A stretch of 64,000 nucleotides of DNA from JAUSEW01 sp964414015 (GTDB lineage: Bacteria; Patescibacteriota; Microgenomatia; Levybacterales; UBA12049), in the NCBI GenBank assembly GCA_964414015.1, contig CAYPUE010000001.1, forward strand, positions 1 to 64,000, in the 5' to 3' direction. The notes beneath the pieces are model-generated. The model was not told where the DNA came from. It made no database searches and saw only the letters and a program-made list of their open reading frames with translations. Shown here piece after piece: positions 52,859 to 61,467 of the stretch. Position 1 is the stretch's first letter. The number at the start of each line of letters is the position of its first letter. The translations under genes and the position numbers were made by a program.

Positions 52859-53802
52859 AATTCTTTCATTATCTCTCTATCTTTTTTTATAAATAATTTC
52901 TGGTTTTTAAAACCGGAGATTATAATTTTTGGCAATAACATCAAAGCCTTAGAGAACCCAACAAAAAAAGCCAAATCCACATTGATTAACGATTTTAAAA
53001 AATGGTATGGAAGCCATACGATATGCGAAATCTTCAAATCAAGATCGGTTATATTTTTCCAGACGAAAATAAATTGATTTCTATACGCAATAGTCTTTAT
53101 ATAAAAACTGGAATAACGCATTTTTATTGCACCTTTTTCATGCTCATGGATAACAATGCTTTTTGGTTCGAATATCAGCTTGTATCCAGATTTTAACGCG
53201 TTATAAGACAAATCAATATCTTCCCAGTAAAAAGGACTATATAGTTCATTAAATCCTCCGAGTTTCTCCCAAACACTTTTTCTAAATGCGCCGCTTCCTC
53301 CGTTAACCCAAAGAGTGTTTTCCTTATCAACCTCTCCTCGGGCATGAGCAAGAAAACCTCTTTTCCAAGAGCCTATTCCTCTCCCCCGCAAAATCGTTTT
53401 CCCCTCTTCTTTGCTTTCATCCATACATCCTACTGCGAAAATATTTGGATCCGAAAAACGCCTCAACAGGGGACCCAAGAAATCTTTCTGGGGAATAACA
53501 TCCGAATTTAATAAAATTACAATATCTCCTTTTGCGTTTTTCACTCCTCTATCGATACTTGAAGAGAAACCAAGATTTTTGTCGTTTTCAATAATTTTAA
53601 ATATTATATCCGGATACGCTGATTCCATTTTGGGCTTAAGCTCTTGAAGAACATTGATGGAATTATCAAGAGAACAATCATCCGTAACAATAATTTCTTT
53701 TTCGCCATTCGCATAAACATTTATCGCTTCAAAAACCTTTGGTAGATTTTTTTTAAGAAGTTCTTCTCCGTTGTAATTTGGGATAATTACACTTATGGTC
53801 AT
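52855..53802 (-). CDS. GT2 glycosyltransferase, rhamnosyltransferase-like
   Basis: A 315-residue GT-A enzyme starting MTISVIIPNYNGEELL. It has TDDCSLDNS as nucleotide loop, ILLNSDVIPQ as the NSD-type metal motif, and GGFNELYSPFYWEDIDLSY with the ED catalytic-base motif. This is the WcaA/RfbF-like branch, which often adds rhamnose or similar sugars to lipid-linked glycans. A C-terminal hydrophobic region (near 255-290) suggests peripheral membrane attachment. It overlaps the YfhO gene upstream and the DUF2079 gene downstream by 4 bases each. Confidence 0.9.
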   Translation of the reverse strand: MTISVIIPNYNGEELLKKNLPKVFEAINVYANGEKEIIVTDDCSLDNSINVLQELKPKMESAYPDIIFKIIENDKNLGFSSSIDRGVKNAKGDIVILLNSDVIPQKDFLGPLLRRFSDPNIFAVGCMDESKEEGKTILRGRGIGSWKRGFLAHARGEVDKENTLWVNGGSGAFRKSVWEKLGGFNELYSPFYWEDIDLSYNALKSGYKLIFEPKSIVIHEHEKGAIKMRYSSFYIKTIAYRNQFIFVWKNITDLDLKISHIVWLPYHFLKSLINVDLAFFVGFSKALMLLPKIIISGFKNQKLFIKKDREIMKEF

Positions 53803-56078
53803 AATAATGTATCGTAAAACAAAATTGTATGTTTGCCTTTTGGCACAATTACACCACGTAGGGTAAAATTCGTTAAGTAAATTTTTTGTTCAGTATTTAT
53901 TGCGTTTCCATTAACGCCAATCTTTACGTGCCATGTTGGGTAAAAATTATCAGCCAGAACCAGAAATCCTTCCTTTTGATTATCTGTATCTATGATAATT
54001 TTGTTTGGAGAATAATAAGTAATTTCTGCCTTGCCAATTCCCCAATCGCTCCTCCCTTTTGCATACGGAAAGCTTGAGTCTTCAACTATCGCCATATTTA
54101 TCGGATCAAAATTATCGTCAAACATAAATTTTATTGTTGTACTTTTGCTTGCAGAAAATATAGTTTTCCCTACAAAAAATACTCTTGGTAGAACATCTTT
54201 ATTTTCATACACCCTTGTTTCTCCTTCTTGGAATACTTTCTTAAGCTTTGGAGAATCCAGATCTAAAAGGCTTAAAATATACTTAACGCCCAATAAATCT
54301 ATTATTTTTGAGTCATAGTTATGAGGAGTAATAATCCTATTGAATCCAAACGGAGGATTGATATCTGCTTTTTTTCTTTCGGATGCCGCAATTAGCTCGC
54401 CATACCTTAAAAGATATAAAGGATCATAGCCGTCTACGCTTTGGAGTCTATAAATAGCAGAAAAATTAGGAGGAAGAATGCGCGAGTCAGTTGTCATTAT
54501 TCTAAATTCCCCTTTTTGTTTTTTAAGAAAATTTATAGATGATGTATCCGGAAACAGATAAGACTTTTGAGTGAATGGATTAAATTTCCAGGAAAATCTA
54601 AATAAATCAAAAACCACTAATGCCACTATAATAATACGTATTATTATAGTACTTCTAGATTTAGTCGATAATTTTATTAAAATAAAAATTAAAGCAGCTG
54701 AAGCAATAAAAAGCAATGTAGGCAAATAAAGATTTTGTTTCGCAACTAAAAGATTTGCTAAATCTATATCTTTAAACGTTTTGTTACTAATAAAAATAAA
54801 TAGCCATATTAGAATAATTGCTCCTCCGACAAAAATTATCGAAGAGAATATTTTTTTATTTCTATTTCTGGATAGATAATCAAAACCTAATGCTGATAAA
54901 ATGGCTAAAGAAAAATCTGTTATGAATAAAAGCCGAGTCGGTTGAGAAGTGCTAATGAGAGGTATATTCAGCATAAAAGGAATTTTAGCGAATATCGTTG
55001 GTAAGGCAAAAATCAGCGAAAGAAAAAACATTGTTCCGAAGAAAAGCGTTTTTTTATCATGACGAAAAAATATAGCGTATATCGCCATTATTAACGGCAA
55101 TATTCCCGCATAGGCAACAAATTCTCCATAATTCCATATACCCCAATAGTTAAGCGTAGATGGGTTACCGAAAAAATCAGGCGCTATAAATTGTATAAGG
55201 TTTTGCCAAGGAACAAACCACCCGGGATCGTTAAAACTAACTTGGTCAATATTTCTGGCAGATAAAAGAATAAATTGAATTGTTGGAAACCACTGGATAG
55301 CAGTAAGAATCATGGATAATGAATTAAGAAGAATGAATAATAAAAAGGTATTTTTCTTCCTTCCAAACTGGAACCAACGGGCAAAAAAATATATTACCGA
55401 AACTATAAAAACATAGAAAAAGACCTGTAAATGTCCTGCAAAAAAAGATGAAGCTAAGGAGAAAATAAATAGTGCGTTCCAAATTAAAAATTTCTTTCCT
55501 TTAGAAAGAACTATTTTATCTATAGATAATAGTATTAAAGGTAACCATAGTCCTACATGTATTACCGTTCCCCATTCAAACCAAGATGTAAAAAATCCTG
55601 AAAATGCAAAGACTATTGAGCCAATGACGCTGGCCCACATGTCAATTTTCAAGTTTCTAAGATACATGTAGAGAAATATACCTGCCAATAAGGGCTGGAA
55701 AAAAATTAAGAGACTCCAAGCTATACTAAAAGGTAAAATAAGAAATAGAATATTCAATGGATAAAATGCAGCAGATTGCATATTCGCCAAAAGAGGTGTT
55801 CCGGAAAAGCTGTATGGATTCCAAAGGGGAAGTTCTATTTTCTTCTCGGACCAAATTGTCAATTCTCTCCATGGATATTGCTGCCGAACAGGATCTGTAA
55901 TTAAAAAGTTTTTAAATGGAATGCCATTCGAATAATCCTTCGCATATAAGTCTCGAAAGGGATGGTAAAGACCAATTATCGTATCCGAAGGAATAGGAAG
56001 AAAACCTTTTAAAAAAAACTGCCAAAAAAATATAATAACTATTATTAGAATAAAGCCAATAGGCATCAACTTTCTCAT
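53799..56078 (-). CDS. YfhO-family membrane protein, probable GT-C
   Basis: A 759-residue polytopic protein. The first outside loop has the YfhO signature PLWNPYSFSGTPLLAN, preceded by DPVRQQYPWRELT. About 13 helices and a long C-terminal outside domain follow, with ADNFYPTWHVKIGVNG and VPKGKHTILFYD. In Bacillus, YfhO acts with a CsbB-type GT2 to glycosylate lipoteichoic acid, so an external glycosyl transfer role is likely. A paralogue at 57448 shares motifs and length. It overlaps the GT4 gene by 4 bases. Confidence 0.88.
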   Translation of the reverse strand: MRKLMPIGFILIIVIIFFWQFFLKGFLPIPSDTIIGLYHPFRDLYAKDYSNGIPFKNFLITDPVRQQYPWRELTIWSEKKIELPLWNPYSFSGTPLLANMQSAAFYPLNILFLILPFSIAWSLLIFFQPLLAGIFLYMYLRNLKIDMWASVIGSIVFAFSGFFTSWFEWGTVIHVGLWLPLILLSIDKIVLSKGKKFLIWNALFIFSLASSFFAGHLQVFFYVFIVSVIYFFARWFQFGRKKNTFLLFILLNSLSMILTAIQWFPTIQFILLSARNIDQVSFNDPGWFVPWQNLIQFIAPDFFGNPSTLNYWGIWNYGEFVAYAGILPLIMAIYAIFFRHDKKTLFFGTMFFLSLIFALPTIFAKIPFMLNIPLISTSQPTRLLFITDFSLAILSALGFDYLSRNRNKKIFSSIIFVGGAIILIWLFIFISNKTFKDIDLANLLVAKQNLYLPTLLFIASAALIFILIKLSTKSRSTIIIRIIIVALVVFDLFRFSWKFNPFTQKSYLFPDTSSINFLKKQKGEFRIMTTDSRILPPNFSAIYRLQSVDGYDPLYLLRYGELIAASERKKADINPPFGFNRIITPHNYDSKIIDLLGVKYILSLLDLDSPKLKKVFQEGETRVYENKDVLPRVFFVGKTIFSASKSTTIKFMFDDNFDPINMAIVEDSSFPYAKGRSDWGIGKAEITYYSPNKIIIDTDNQKEGFLVLADNFYPTWHVKIGVNGNAINTEQKIYLTNFTLRGVIVPKGKHTILFYDTLL

Positions 56079-57148
56079 CTTTTTATAATCATTTCTAATT
56101 CCTCCTTAAATCTATTTCCGCTAAATTTACCAGCTCTTTTAACTGATTCTCTCGACATTGCTTCCCACAATTTTGAGTCTTTGGATAAAAGTTCTGTTTT
56201 CGTAAGCAATTCATCGCTTGTCTCCCACAAAAAACCATTTTTCCCGTTCTCAACTATTTCCGTTTGTCCTCCGGCATTTACTACAACCGGCACTGCTCCT
56301 GCACCCATGGCTTCAACCGTTGATATGCCAAAATGCTCTGCTTGTTCAGGGTGCTTCTCTAAATCTTCTCCAAAACCCGTAGCATGCCAATATATCTTAG
56401 CTTTTGCATAATTTTCCCACAAAATCGAATTTGGAGGATTATCTATAATAGAAATGGGATAGCTTTTGATCTCTTCTTTTAAAAGACTTAATCTTCCTGC
56501 ATCATTTTTACTTACTCCAATTATTAATCTAAATTCCCATCCTTTTAAACCCCGGTTAATTAATTTTTTAAACATTTCTATCATAAAATCCTGCTTCTTG
56601 AAGTTAGATCCTTCCTTATCTACGCCAAATCTCCCAACATGCAAAATGATATTTTCCTTAACAGCCTTTTTATCTTTAATAAAAATTGGCGGATACAATA
56701 CGTTACTTTTAACATTAAACTTTTTATCGATATATTTTTTTGTGAAAAAAGAGTTGCAGATAATTTTGTTAACCCTTAAAAGTTTTATTTTCGTCAATAA
56801 AGAATTTCCGTTAACCCATTCCACGGGAAATTGGAAATGAAGATATAATTTAGACAGCACAAAGGGGATGCCGCCGTCGCTTAAATATATTATAAGGTCG
56901 TATTCCCTTGAAGAATTCAATCTCTCCAAAAAAGTAACATCTTTTGAGAATATATTTTTGGAAAAAAATACCGAAGAAAGGTTTATATCTAACTTTTCCA
57001 AAGATTTCTTTCTTATTTCTTTTTCTTCAGAAAGATTCCAAAAAACAAAAACCTCATGACGAGAAGACAACTCTTTGGCTATCGTCAATATGTATTTCTC
57101 GCCTCCGCTTAACGAATCCAGGTACGGATCGAAAATCCCAATCTTCAT
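56075..57148 (-). CDS. GT4 glycosyltransferase, ALG11-like
   Basis: A 357-residue GT-B enzyme: DPYLDSLSGGEKYILTIAK is the N-terminal acceptor loop, and the C-terminal block HFGISTVEAMGAGAVPVV carries the GT4 glutamates. WHATGFGEDLEKHPEQAEH before it is the motif of the ALG11-like mannosyltransferase subgroup. It is the first gene of the 46333-57148 minus operon, with a leaderless-type promoter at 57155-57182. Confidence 0.9.
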   Translation of the reverse strand: MKIGIFDPYLDSLSGGEKYILTIAKELSSRHEVFVFWNLSEEKEIRKKSLEKLDINLSSVFFSKNIFSKDVTFLERLNSSREYDLIIYLSDGGIPFVLSKLYLHFQFPVEWVNGNSLLTKIKLLRVNKIICNSFFTKKYIDKKFNVKSNVLYPPIFIKDKKAVKENIILHVGRFGVDKEGSNFKKQDFMIEMFKKLINRGLKGWEFRLIIGVSKNDAGRLSLLKEEIKSYPISIIDNPPNSILWENYAKAKIYWHATGFGEDLEKHPEQAEHFGISTVEAMGAGAVPVVVNAGGQTEIVENGKNGFLWETSDELLTKTELLSKDSKLWEAMSRESVKRAGKFSGNRFKEELEMIIKR

Positions 57149-57154
57149 GTATCC

Positions 57155-57182
57155 ATTCTATCAATTTCCATCCCCCTTGCAA
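57155..57182 (-). promoter_or_regulatory. Leaderless promoter for the 46333-57148 operon
   Basis: Minus-strand TTGCAA (57182-57177), 16-base spacer, TAGAAT (57160-57155) and 6 bases to ATG 57148. The palindromic TTGCAA is shared with the divergent plus promoter. Confidence 0.6.
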
Positions 57183-57205
57183 ATGCCATATTGCTATGTT
57201 ATTAT
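57177..57205 (+). promoter_or_regulatory. Leaderless promoter for the DUF5652 gene
   Basis: TTGCAA at 57177-57182, 17-base spacer, TATTAT at 57200-57205 and 6 bases to ATG 57212. This excludes the TTG at 57191 as start. Confidence 0.6.
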
Positions 57206-57211
57206 CATTTT

Positions 57212-57451
57212 ATGGATTATTTAACAAATTTTCCGGCCGTTCCTCCCATAGCATCTTTTATCCTCGTTTTATGGGGTATCGCATGGAAAGGACTAGCCTT
57301 GTGGAAAGCAGCAAAACAAGATCAAAGAAATTGGTTTATAGCGATTCTTGTTCTTAATACTCTTGGGATTTTGGAAATTGTATACCTATTCAAATTCGCA
57401 AAAAAGAAAATGGAGCTTCAAGAGCTTAAATTTTGGCAACCAAAATCTTAA
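57212..57451 (+). CDS. DUF5652-like small membrane protein
   Basis: A 79-residue protein. Two hydrophobic segments, about 12-26 and 42-58, flank ALWKAAKQDQRNWF, with LVLNTLGILEIVYLFKFAKKK as the second helix and tail, the pattern of DUF5652 proteins common in CPR genomes. The start at ATG 57212 fits a promoter whose -10 ends 6 bases upstream; a TTG at 57191 would fall before the -10. Its stop overlaps the stop of the convergent YfhO gene (TTAA). Function unknown. It is the only plus-strand gene between 46311 and the right end. Confidence 0.82.
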   Translation: MDYLTNFPAVPPIASFILVLWGIAWKGLALWKAAKQDQRNWFIAILVLNTLGILEIVYLFKFAKKKMELQELKFWQPKS

Positions 57452-59775
57452 TTTTTCTTCTTCGTTAATATTGCCTGCAGTACGATAATAGTTAAAAGCC
57501 CAATTACTGCTCCGTAAATTCCCAGCCTAAAACTTAACGGATCATATATGAATTCTACATTGTGTTTTCCTTTTGGCAGAATTATGGCTTTAAAAGCGTA
57601 ATTGGCTCTGTAAATCGGAGTATTGACTCCATCAACTAAAGCCTTCCATCCCGGATAAAAAGGATCCGAAAGAAATAATATAGAAGTAGACTTTGATAAA
57701 GTCGAGATACTTACTGTATTAAATTTATAGTTCAAAATTTTAGCCTCTGATAAATTGTCAAAATTATTAAAAGATAAAGGAGCATTGGGGTTGCTCTCTA
57801 AAACTACTTCTTGTTCCGAATTAAATTTATCATCGTAAATGGTATCAATAATCTCTTGGGGGTCTTTAACTACTTTGTATTTACCGACCAAGAAGGCACG
57901 AGGCAAAACCTTTGTGTTTTCGTAAAATTCGTATTTATCATCACTATAAATTAATTTAAATTGTCCGGTTGGATAAGTCCAAAATGGAAATGTCCAACCC
58001 ATGTTATCATCTGCTCGTTTGTGAACAATGTACTTAACGTTTAAAATATTTATCGTCTTCGATGTATAAGTTCCGCTTTTTGCAAATACCACAACCGATC
58101 TGCCAAGATCCCTAATCCTACTATCCTGCACCGAACTTATGAATTCCCCGTATCTTTTTACATACAAAGCATCGTAACCCTCCAAGGAAGGCAGATGATA
58201 ATAAACAGCATCTTCTGCGCCAAAATTACCTATAACCCTTTCGTATCCGGCTATTTTGGAAAATGCAATATTGGTTGGGGTATTAAAAAAAACCAGATTT
58301 TTGGGATCAAACGGCTGCCACTTCTTTGCAAACCGCAACATATCAAAAGACACAATAAGTATCAGCAATAAAGCAGCCACATTCACTAATTTTTTCTTTG
58401 CAAAAGATAAGACAAAAACTAGCGTAGTCCCTATGAAAATTAAAGAAGGCAGGATGAGATTGCTTCTTGCTATAAAAATTTTGTCTTGCGGAATAAATTG
58501 TTTAGAAATAATAATTATCCATAACGCAACAAATATGCCGGCAAAACTTGCAATCCAAATCAATATTTTTCTGTATTTTTTATCTGCAATATCAAAGAAT
58601 AATTGGTCGAAACCGAACGCCGCAAGTAATGCAAATATAAAAGCGTAAAGCGATACAATTCTACTCGCAGAGCTTGTAGCAAGTACTGGAATACGAAGAC
58701 CAATTAAAAGATCTAAAAGAGGACTATTTAAAGCCAATAGAAAAGCTAATACTCCAGATATGAACAAAAAAACTGCTTGAGTCTTTTTCTTACTTGAAAT
58801 ACTATATAAAGCGAGAAATAACGGTAAAATACCTATGTATGCATTCCATTCCGCGTAATGCCCATACCAATCGTTTCGAGTAACCGGATTTCCGAAAAAG
58901 TCAGGCGCTAGCAACGTTGGAATATAAGCCCAAGGTATCGCTTCTCCTTTTTGAAAAACAGCGCTTCTAAAAGACTGTGAATGAAATTCTATTGATGGTA
59001 ATAATTGGGGTAAAGACAAAAGTATTCCGCACAACGTAAAAATGCCTAAATATAATAGGCCTCCTACATTTCTTGTTGATATAAATTTATAGATAATATA
59101 TGCGAAAACAAAGAGAAAAAAGTATAGGCTTATCTGAAAATGCCCGCTAAAAAAAGACAAAGGTATGGTTAACGAAAATAATAAGAGAAATCCAGGCCTG
59201 TTTGTTTGATAATATTTTTCTATGCCAAATATGGCAAGAGGTAAGAATAATATTGCGTATCCTAATGTCGCATAACCCATCCACGTGGTCAAAAATCCGC
59301 AAAACATAAAAGAAATTGCAGAAATAATGCTGGCGAATTTACTCCTATATAATGTTCTGGCTAAAAGATACATAAATATTCCAGCCATTAGAGGCTGCAA
59401 CAGTACGAAAATACTCCATGCGTCAACAAAGGGAAGAATAAAAAATAGCAGATTAAAAGGTGAAAATACGCCAGATTGGTAATTTGCCAAAAGGGGCGTT
59501 CCGGAAAAACTATATGGATTCCAAAGAGGAATTTGCTTACTTTTCCAAGCTTCTATAGTTAAATGTTTCCACGGATATATTTGAGTGATAACATCCGGCA
59601 TTGCTCCATTTTTAACCGGCCCCCAAAATTTTTCGTATGCATCCCATGGGGCAAAATTATTCATTTGATAGGTAGATGCATAAGGAGCTTTACTATTTAG
59701 GAAATAAGGCGATGCAAAAATAAACCATACTCCAAAAATAAATAATATTGGCCAAAATCTACTTAGTATCTTCAT
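57448..59775 (-). CDS. YfhO-family membrane protein, probable GT-C (paralogue)
   Basis: A 775-residue paralogue of the 53799 protein: QIYPWKHLTIEAWKSKQ then PLWNPYSFSGTPLLANYQ, about 13 helices, and a C-terminal outside domain with SDPFYPGWKALVDG and LPKGKHNVEFIYD. A short insert SISTLSKSTS before the last motif is encoded by an imperfect hairpin repeat at 57685-57711. It is 2 bases downstream of a GT2 gene. Together with that gene it may form a GT2/YfhO pair; role inferred. Confidence 0.88.
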   Translation of the reverse strand: MKILSRFWPILFIFGVWFIFASPYFLNSKAPYASTYQMNNFAPWDAYEKFWGPVKNGAMPDVITQIYPWKHLTIEAWKSKQIPLWNPYSFSGTPLLANYQSGVFSPFNLLFFILPFVDAWSIFVLLQPLMAGIFMYLLARTLYRSKFASIISAISFMFCGFLTTWMGYATLGYAILFLPLAIFGIEKYYQTNRPGFLLLFSLTIPLSFFSGHFQISLYFFLFVFAYIIYKFISTRNVGGLLYLGIFTLCGILLSLPQLLPSIEFHSQSFRSAVFQKGEAIPWAYIPTLLAPDFFGNPVTRNDWYGHYAEWNAYIGILPLFLALYSISSKKKTQAVFLFISGVLAFLLALNSPLLDLLIGLRIPVLATSSASRIVSLYAFIFALLAAFGFDQLFFDIADKKYRKILIWIASFAGIFVALWIIIISKQFIPQDKIFIARSNLILPSLIFIGTTLVFVLSFAKKKLVNVAALLLILIVSFDMLRFAKKWQPFDPKNLVFFNTPTNIAFSKIAGYERVIGNFGAEDAVYYHLPSLEGYDALYVKRYGEFISSVQDSRIRDLGRSVVVFAKSGTYTSKTINILNVKYIVHKRADDNMGWTFPFWTYPTGQFKLIYSDDKYEFYENTKVLPRAFLVGKYKVVKDPQEIIDTIYDDKFNSEQEVVLESNPNAPLSFNNFDNLSEAKILNYKFNTVSISTLSKSTSILFLSDPFYPGWKALVDGVNTPIYRANYAFKAIILPKGKHNVEFIYDPLSFRLGIYGAVIGLLTIIVLQAILTKKKN
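57685..57711. repeat. Coding hairpin repeat in the YfhO paralogue
   Basis: GACTTT (57689-57694) and AAAGTC (57698-57703) with a 3-base loop, plus outer AGTA (57685-57688) and TACT (57708-57711). It encodes STLSKST in frame. The word resembles the CTTTATC...AAGTC dispersed repeats of some CPR genomes. Confidence 0.6.
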
Positions 59776-59777
59776 TT

Positions 59778-60551
59778 TTATTTCCTATCTCTTATTTCTT
59801 TCTGTTGTAGTTCCCACAATCTCGCATAGGTAATAAAGATGCTGAAAGATTGATATATACTCTCTATAATCCCCACAGTTCCTGCCTTCCATCCTCCTTG
59901 CTTAACATAGGAATCAAAAAATGCAGTTGACATCACGCGCGGAAACCTCCACCATGAGATCTTGGGATGGTTAGCGGCTAATCGAAGCTTCGCTTCAACT
60001 TCTGACCACTCAATGGTTTTATTAAGCATCGCCGTAAGATCTCTATGTGAGTAATGCAACAGGGATCCATCCAATATTCCAACTTTGCCCTCAAAAATTG
60101 GGCTTTCATGAAGTTTGCCTTTCCAGCCTTTCAATTTATCTTTTCTAAAAAGCCTTTCTATTTTTTCTATAAAAGGCCACTCATTCTTTCTTGAAGAACC
60201 CAAATAAAAATTTTTCCTTTTAATTTTAAACGCAACTGCATCGTCATATTTGATATTTGATATTTTATATTTGATATTGCGAACAAGCTCGCTTGTGACG
60301 CGTTCATCTACATCTACATACAACACCCATTCGCTAGTTGATTTTTCTAAACCAAAATTTCTAAGAGCAGAAAAATTATCGGATTCCAATATGTAAACTT
60401 TTGCACCCATATTTTTTGCTATATCCAAAGTTTTGTCCTTAGAACCTGCGTCAATCACGATAATTTCATCACAGAACGCAATCGAATTTAAGCAATCTTT
60501 AATTAAATTTTCTCCGTCTTTAACTATTACAATCGCAGAAATTTTACTCAT
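59778..60551 (-). CDS. GT2 glycosyltransferase, WaaE/KdtX-like
   Basis: A 257-residue GT-A enzyme homologous to the 37357 and 61468 products. IVIDAGSKDKT and LYVDVDERV give the donor site, with the metal motif DVD replacing DAD. KIKRKNFYLGSSRK and KLHESPIFEG follow. The linker between DERV and the KRKN motif has a low-complexity run (IKYKISNIKYDD) encoded by a repeat. It overlaps the GT2 gene upstream by 4 bases and lies 2 bases before the YfhO gene. Confidence 0.9.
   Translation of the reverse strand: MSKISAIVIVKDGENLIKDCLNSIAFCDEIIVIDAGSKDKTLDIAKNMGAKVYILESDNFSALRNFGLEKSTSEWVLYVDVDERVTSELVRNIKYKISNIKYDDAVAFKIKRKNFYLGSSRKNEWPFIEKIERLFRKDKLKGWKGKLHESPIFEGKVGILDGSLLHYSHRDLTAMLNKTIEWSEVEAKLRLAANHPKISWWRFPRVMSTAFFDSYVKQGGWKAGTVGIIESIYQSFSIFITYARLWELQQKEIRDRK
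60245..60280. repeat. ATATTTGATATTTGAT repeat in a GT2 loop
   Basis: Three to four degenerate copies of a 9-10-base ATATTTGAT word, read in frame on the minus strand as NIKYKISNIKYDD. It occupies the same loop as the repeats at 37805 and 62067. Confidence 0.75.
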
Positions 60552-61465
60552 ACCCTAAAACTTCCTTTCCCGAACTTACCCGTATAAAAGTCCCAAATTC
60601 CTCTTTTCTGCCAATATCTTCCTTTTAAAAACAATGATAATGATTCCTTGATAAGAGCTAGTTTTGATTTAAATGGAGCGTATTTTATTCCAAAGAGCAT
60701 TCTATTGCGGGTTATATAATAATCCTGCAAATTTGACCCAGAGCCACCAGCTGACGCTGCATTTTTATGCCAAATTATTGCTTTTGGTGAATAAATAATT
60801 TTGTAGCCTGCTTTCTTGGCTTTTTGACTAAAATCATTGTCTTCGTAATATAAAAAATATTTTTCATTAAACAGACCTATCTTTTTAAATACTTCGCTTT
60901 TAACTAACATGCAGCAACCGGTAGCAAATTCCGTTTCTTCTTCTTTGTCGTATTGTCCTTTATCAACCTCATCAACACCTTTATGACGACCGATTATATT
61001 TGCCCAATCCATTGTTCCGCCGGCATACCAAAAAACTTTTCCTTGATCTTCTTTTTTATACCTGTTTTTATGGAATTCATATCCCTTCGCGAAATAAATC
61101 TTTGGAACTACAATGCCGATATTTTCGTCTTTTTCCGCTGATTTTAAAAATTCTGCGATTAAATTCTTATCAACAATCGTATCGTTATTCATAATAACAA
61201 TAAAGCCTGCTCCATTTTCCAACGCATATTTTATCCCCATATTATTACCCTTAGAATAACCCAGATTTTCTTTATTGGCTATGATGGCAGCATTTGGAAA
61301 TTGTTTTTTAACAGCTGCTAATGAGCCATCTGTTGAGGCATTATCCACTACTATAATCTCAATCCTTGTATCTTTAGGAAGTAAGATATTTCCTATCGAT
61401 TCTAGACACTCTAACGTATCTTCTTTGCCGTTATAGTTTAATATAACAAATGAAACTTTTTGCAT
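60548..61465 (-). CDS. GT2 glycosyltransferase, rhamnosyltransferase-like
   Basis: A 305-residue GT-A enzyme starting MQKVSFVILNYNGKEDTLE. VVDNASTDGS at about 41-50 and IMNNDTIVDKN give the NND metal motif; EKYFLYYEDNDFSQKAK is the catalytic-base motif. This is the WcaA/RfbF-like family, commonly adding rhamnose or other deoxysugars to a growing lipid-linked chain. It lies between two WaaE-like GT2 genes: 2 bases from the gene at 61468 and overlapping the gene at 59778 by 4. Confidence 0.9.
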   Translation of the reverse strand: MQKVSFVILNYNGKEDTLECLESIGNILLPKDTRIEIIVVDNASTDGSLAAVKKQFPNAAIIANKENLGYSKGNNMGIKYALENGAGFIVIMNNDTIVDKNLIAEFLKSAEKDENIGIVVPKIYFAKGYEFHKNRYKKEDQGKVFWYAGGTMDWANIIGRHKGVDEVDKGQYDKEEETEFATGCCMLVKSEVFKKIGLFNEKYFLYYEDNDFSQKAKKAGYKIIYSPKAIIWHKNAASAGGSGSNLQDYYITRNRMLFGIKYAPFKSKLALIKESLSLFLKGRYWQKRGIWDFYTGKFGKGSFRV

Positions 61466-61467
61466 CT

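Noticed and set aside
57191..57211. TTG start for the DUF5652 gene
   Set aside because: It lies before the -10 box of the likely promoter; ATG 57212 gives the usual protein length.
56944..57357. Plus-strand 137-residue ORF across the divergent promoter
   Set aside because: Antisense to the GT4 start and out of frame with the DUF5652 gene; composition has no protein-like character.
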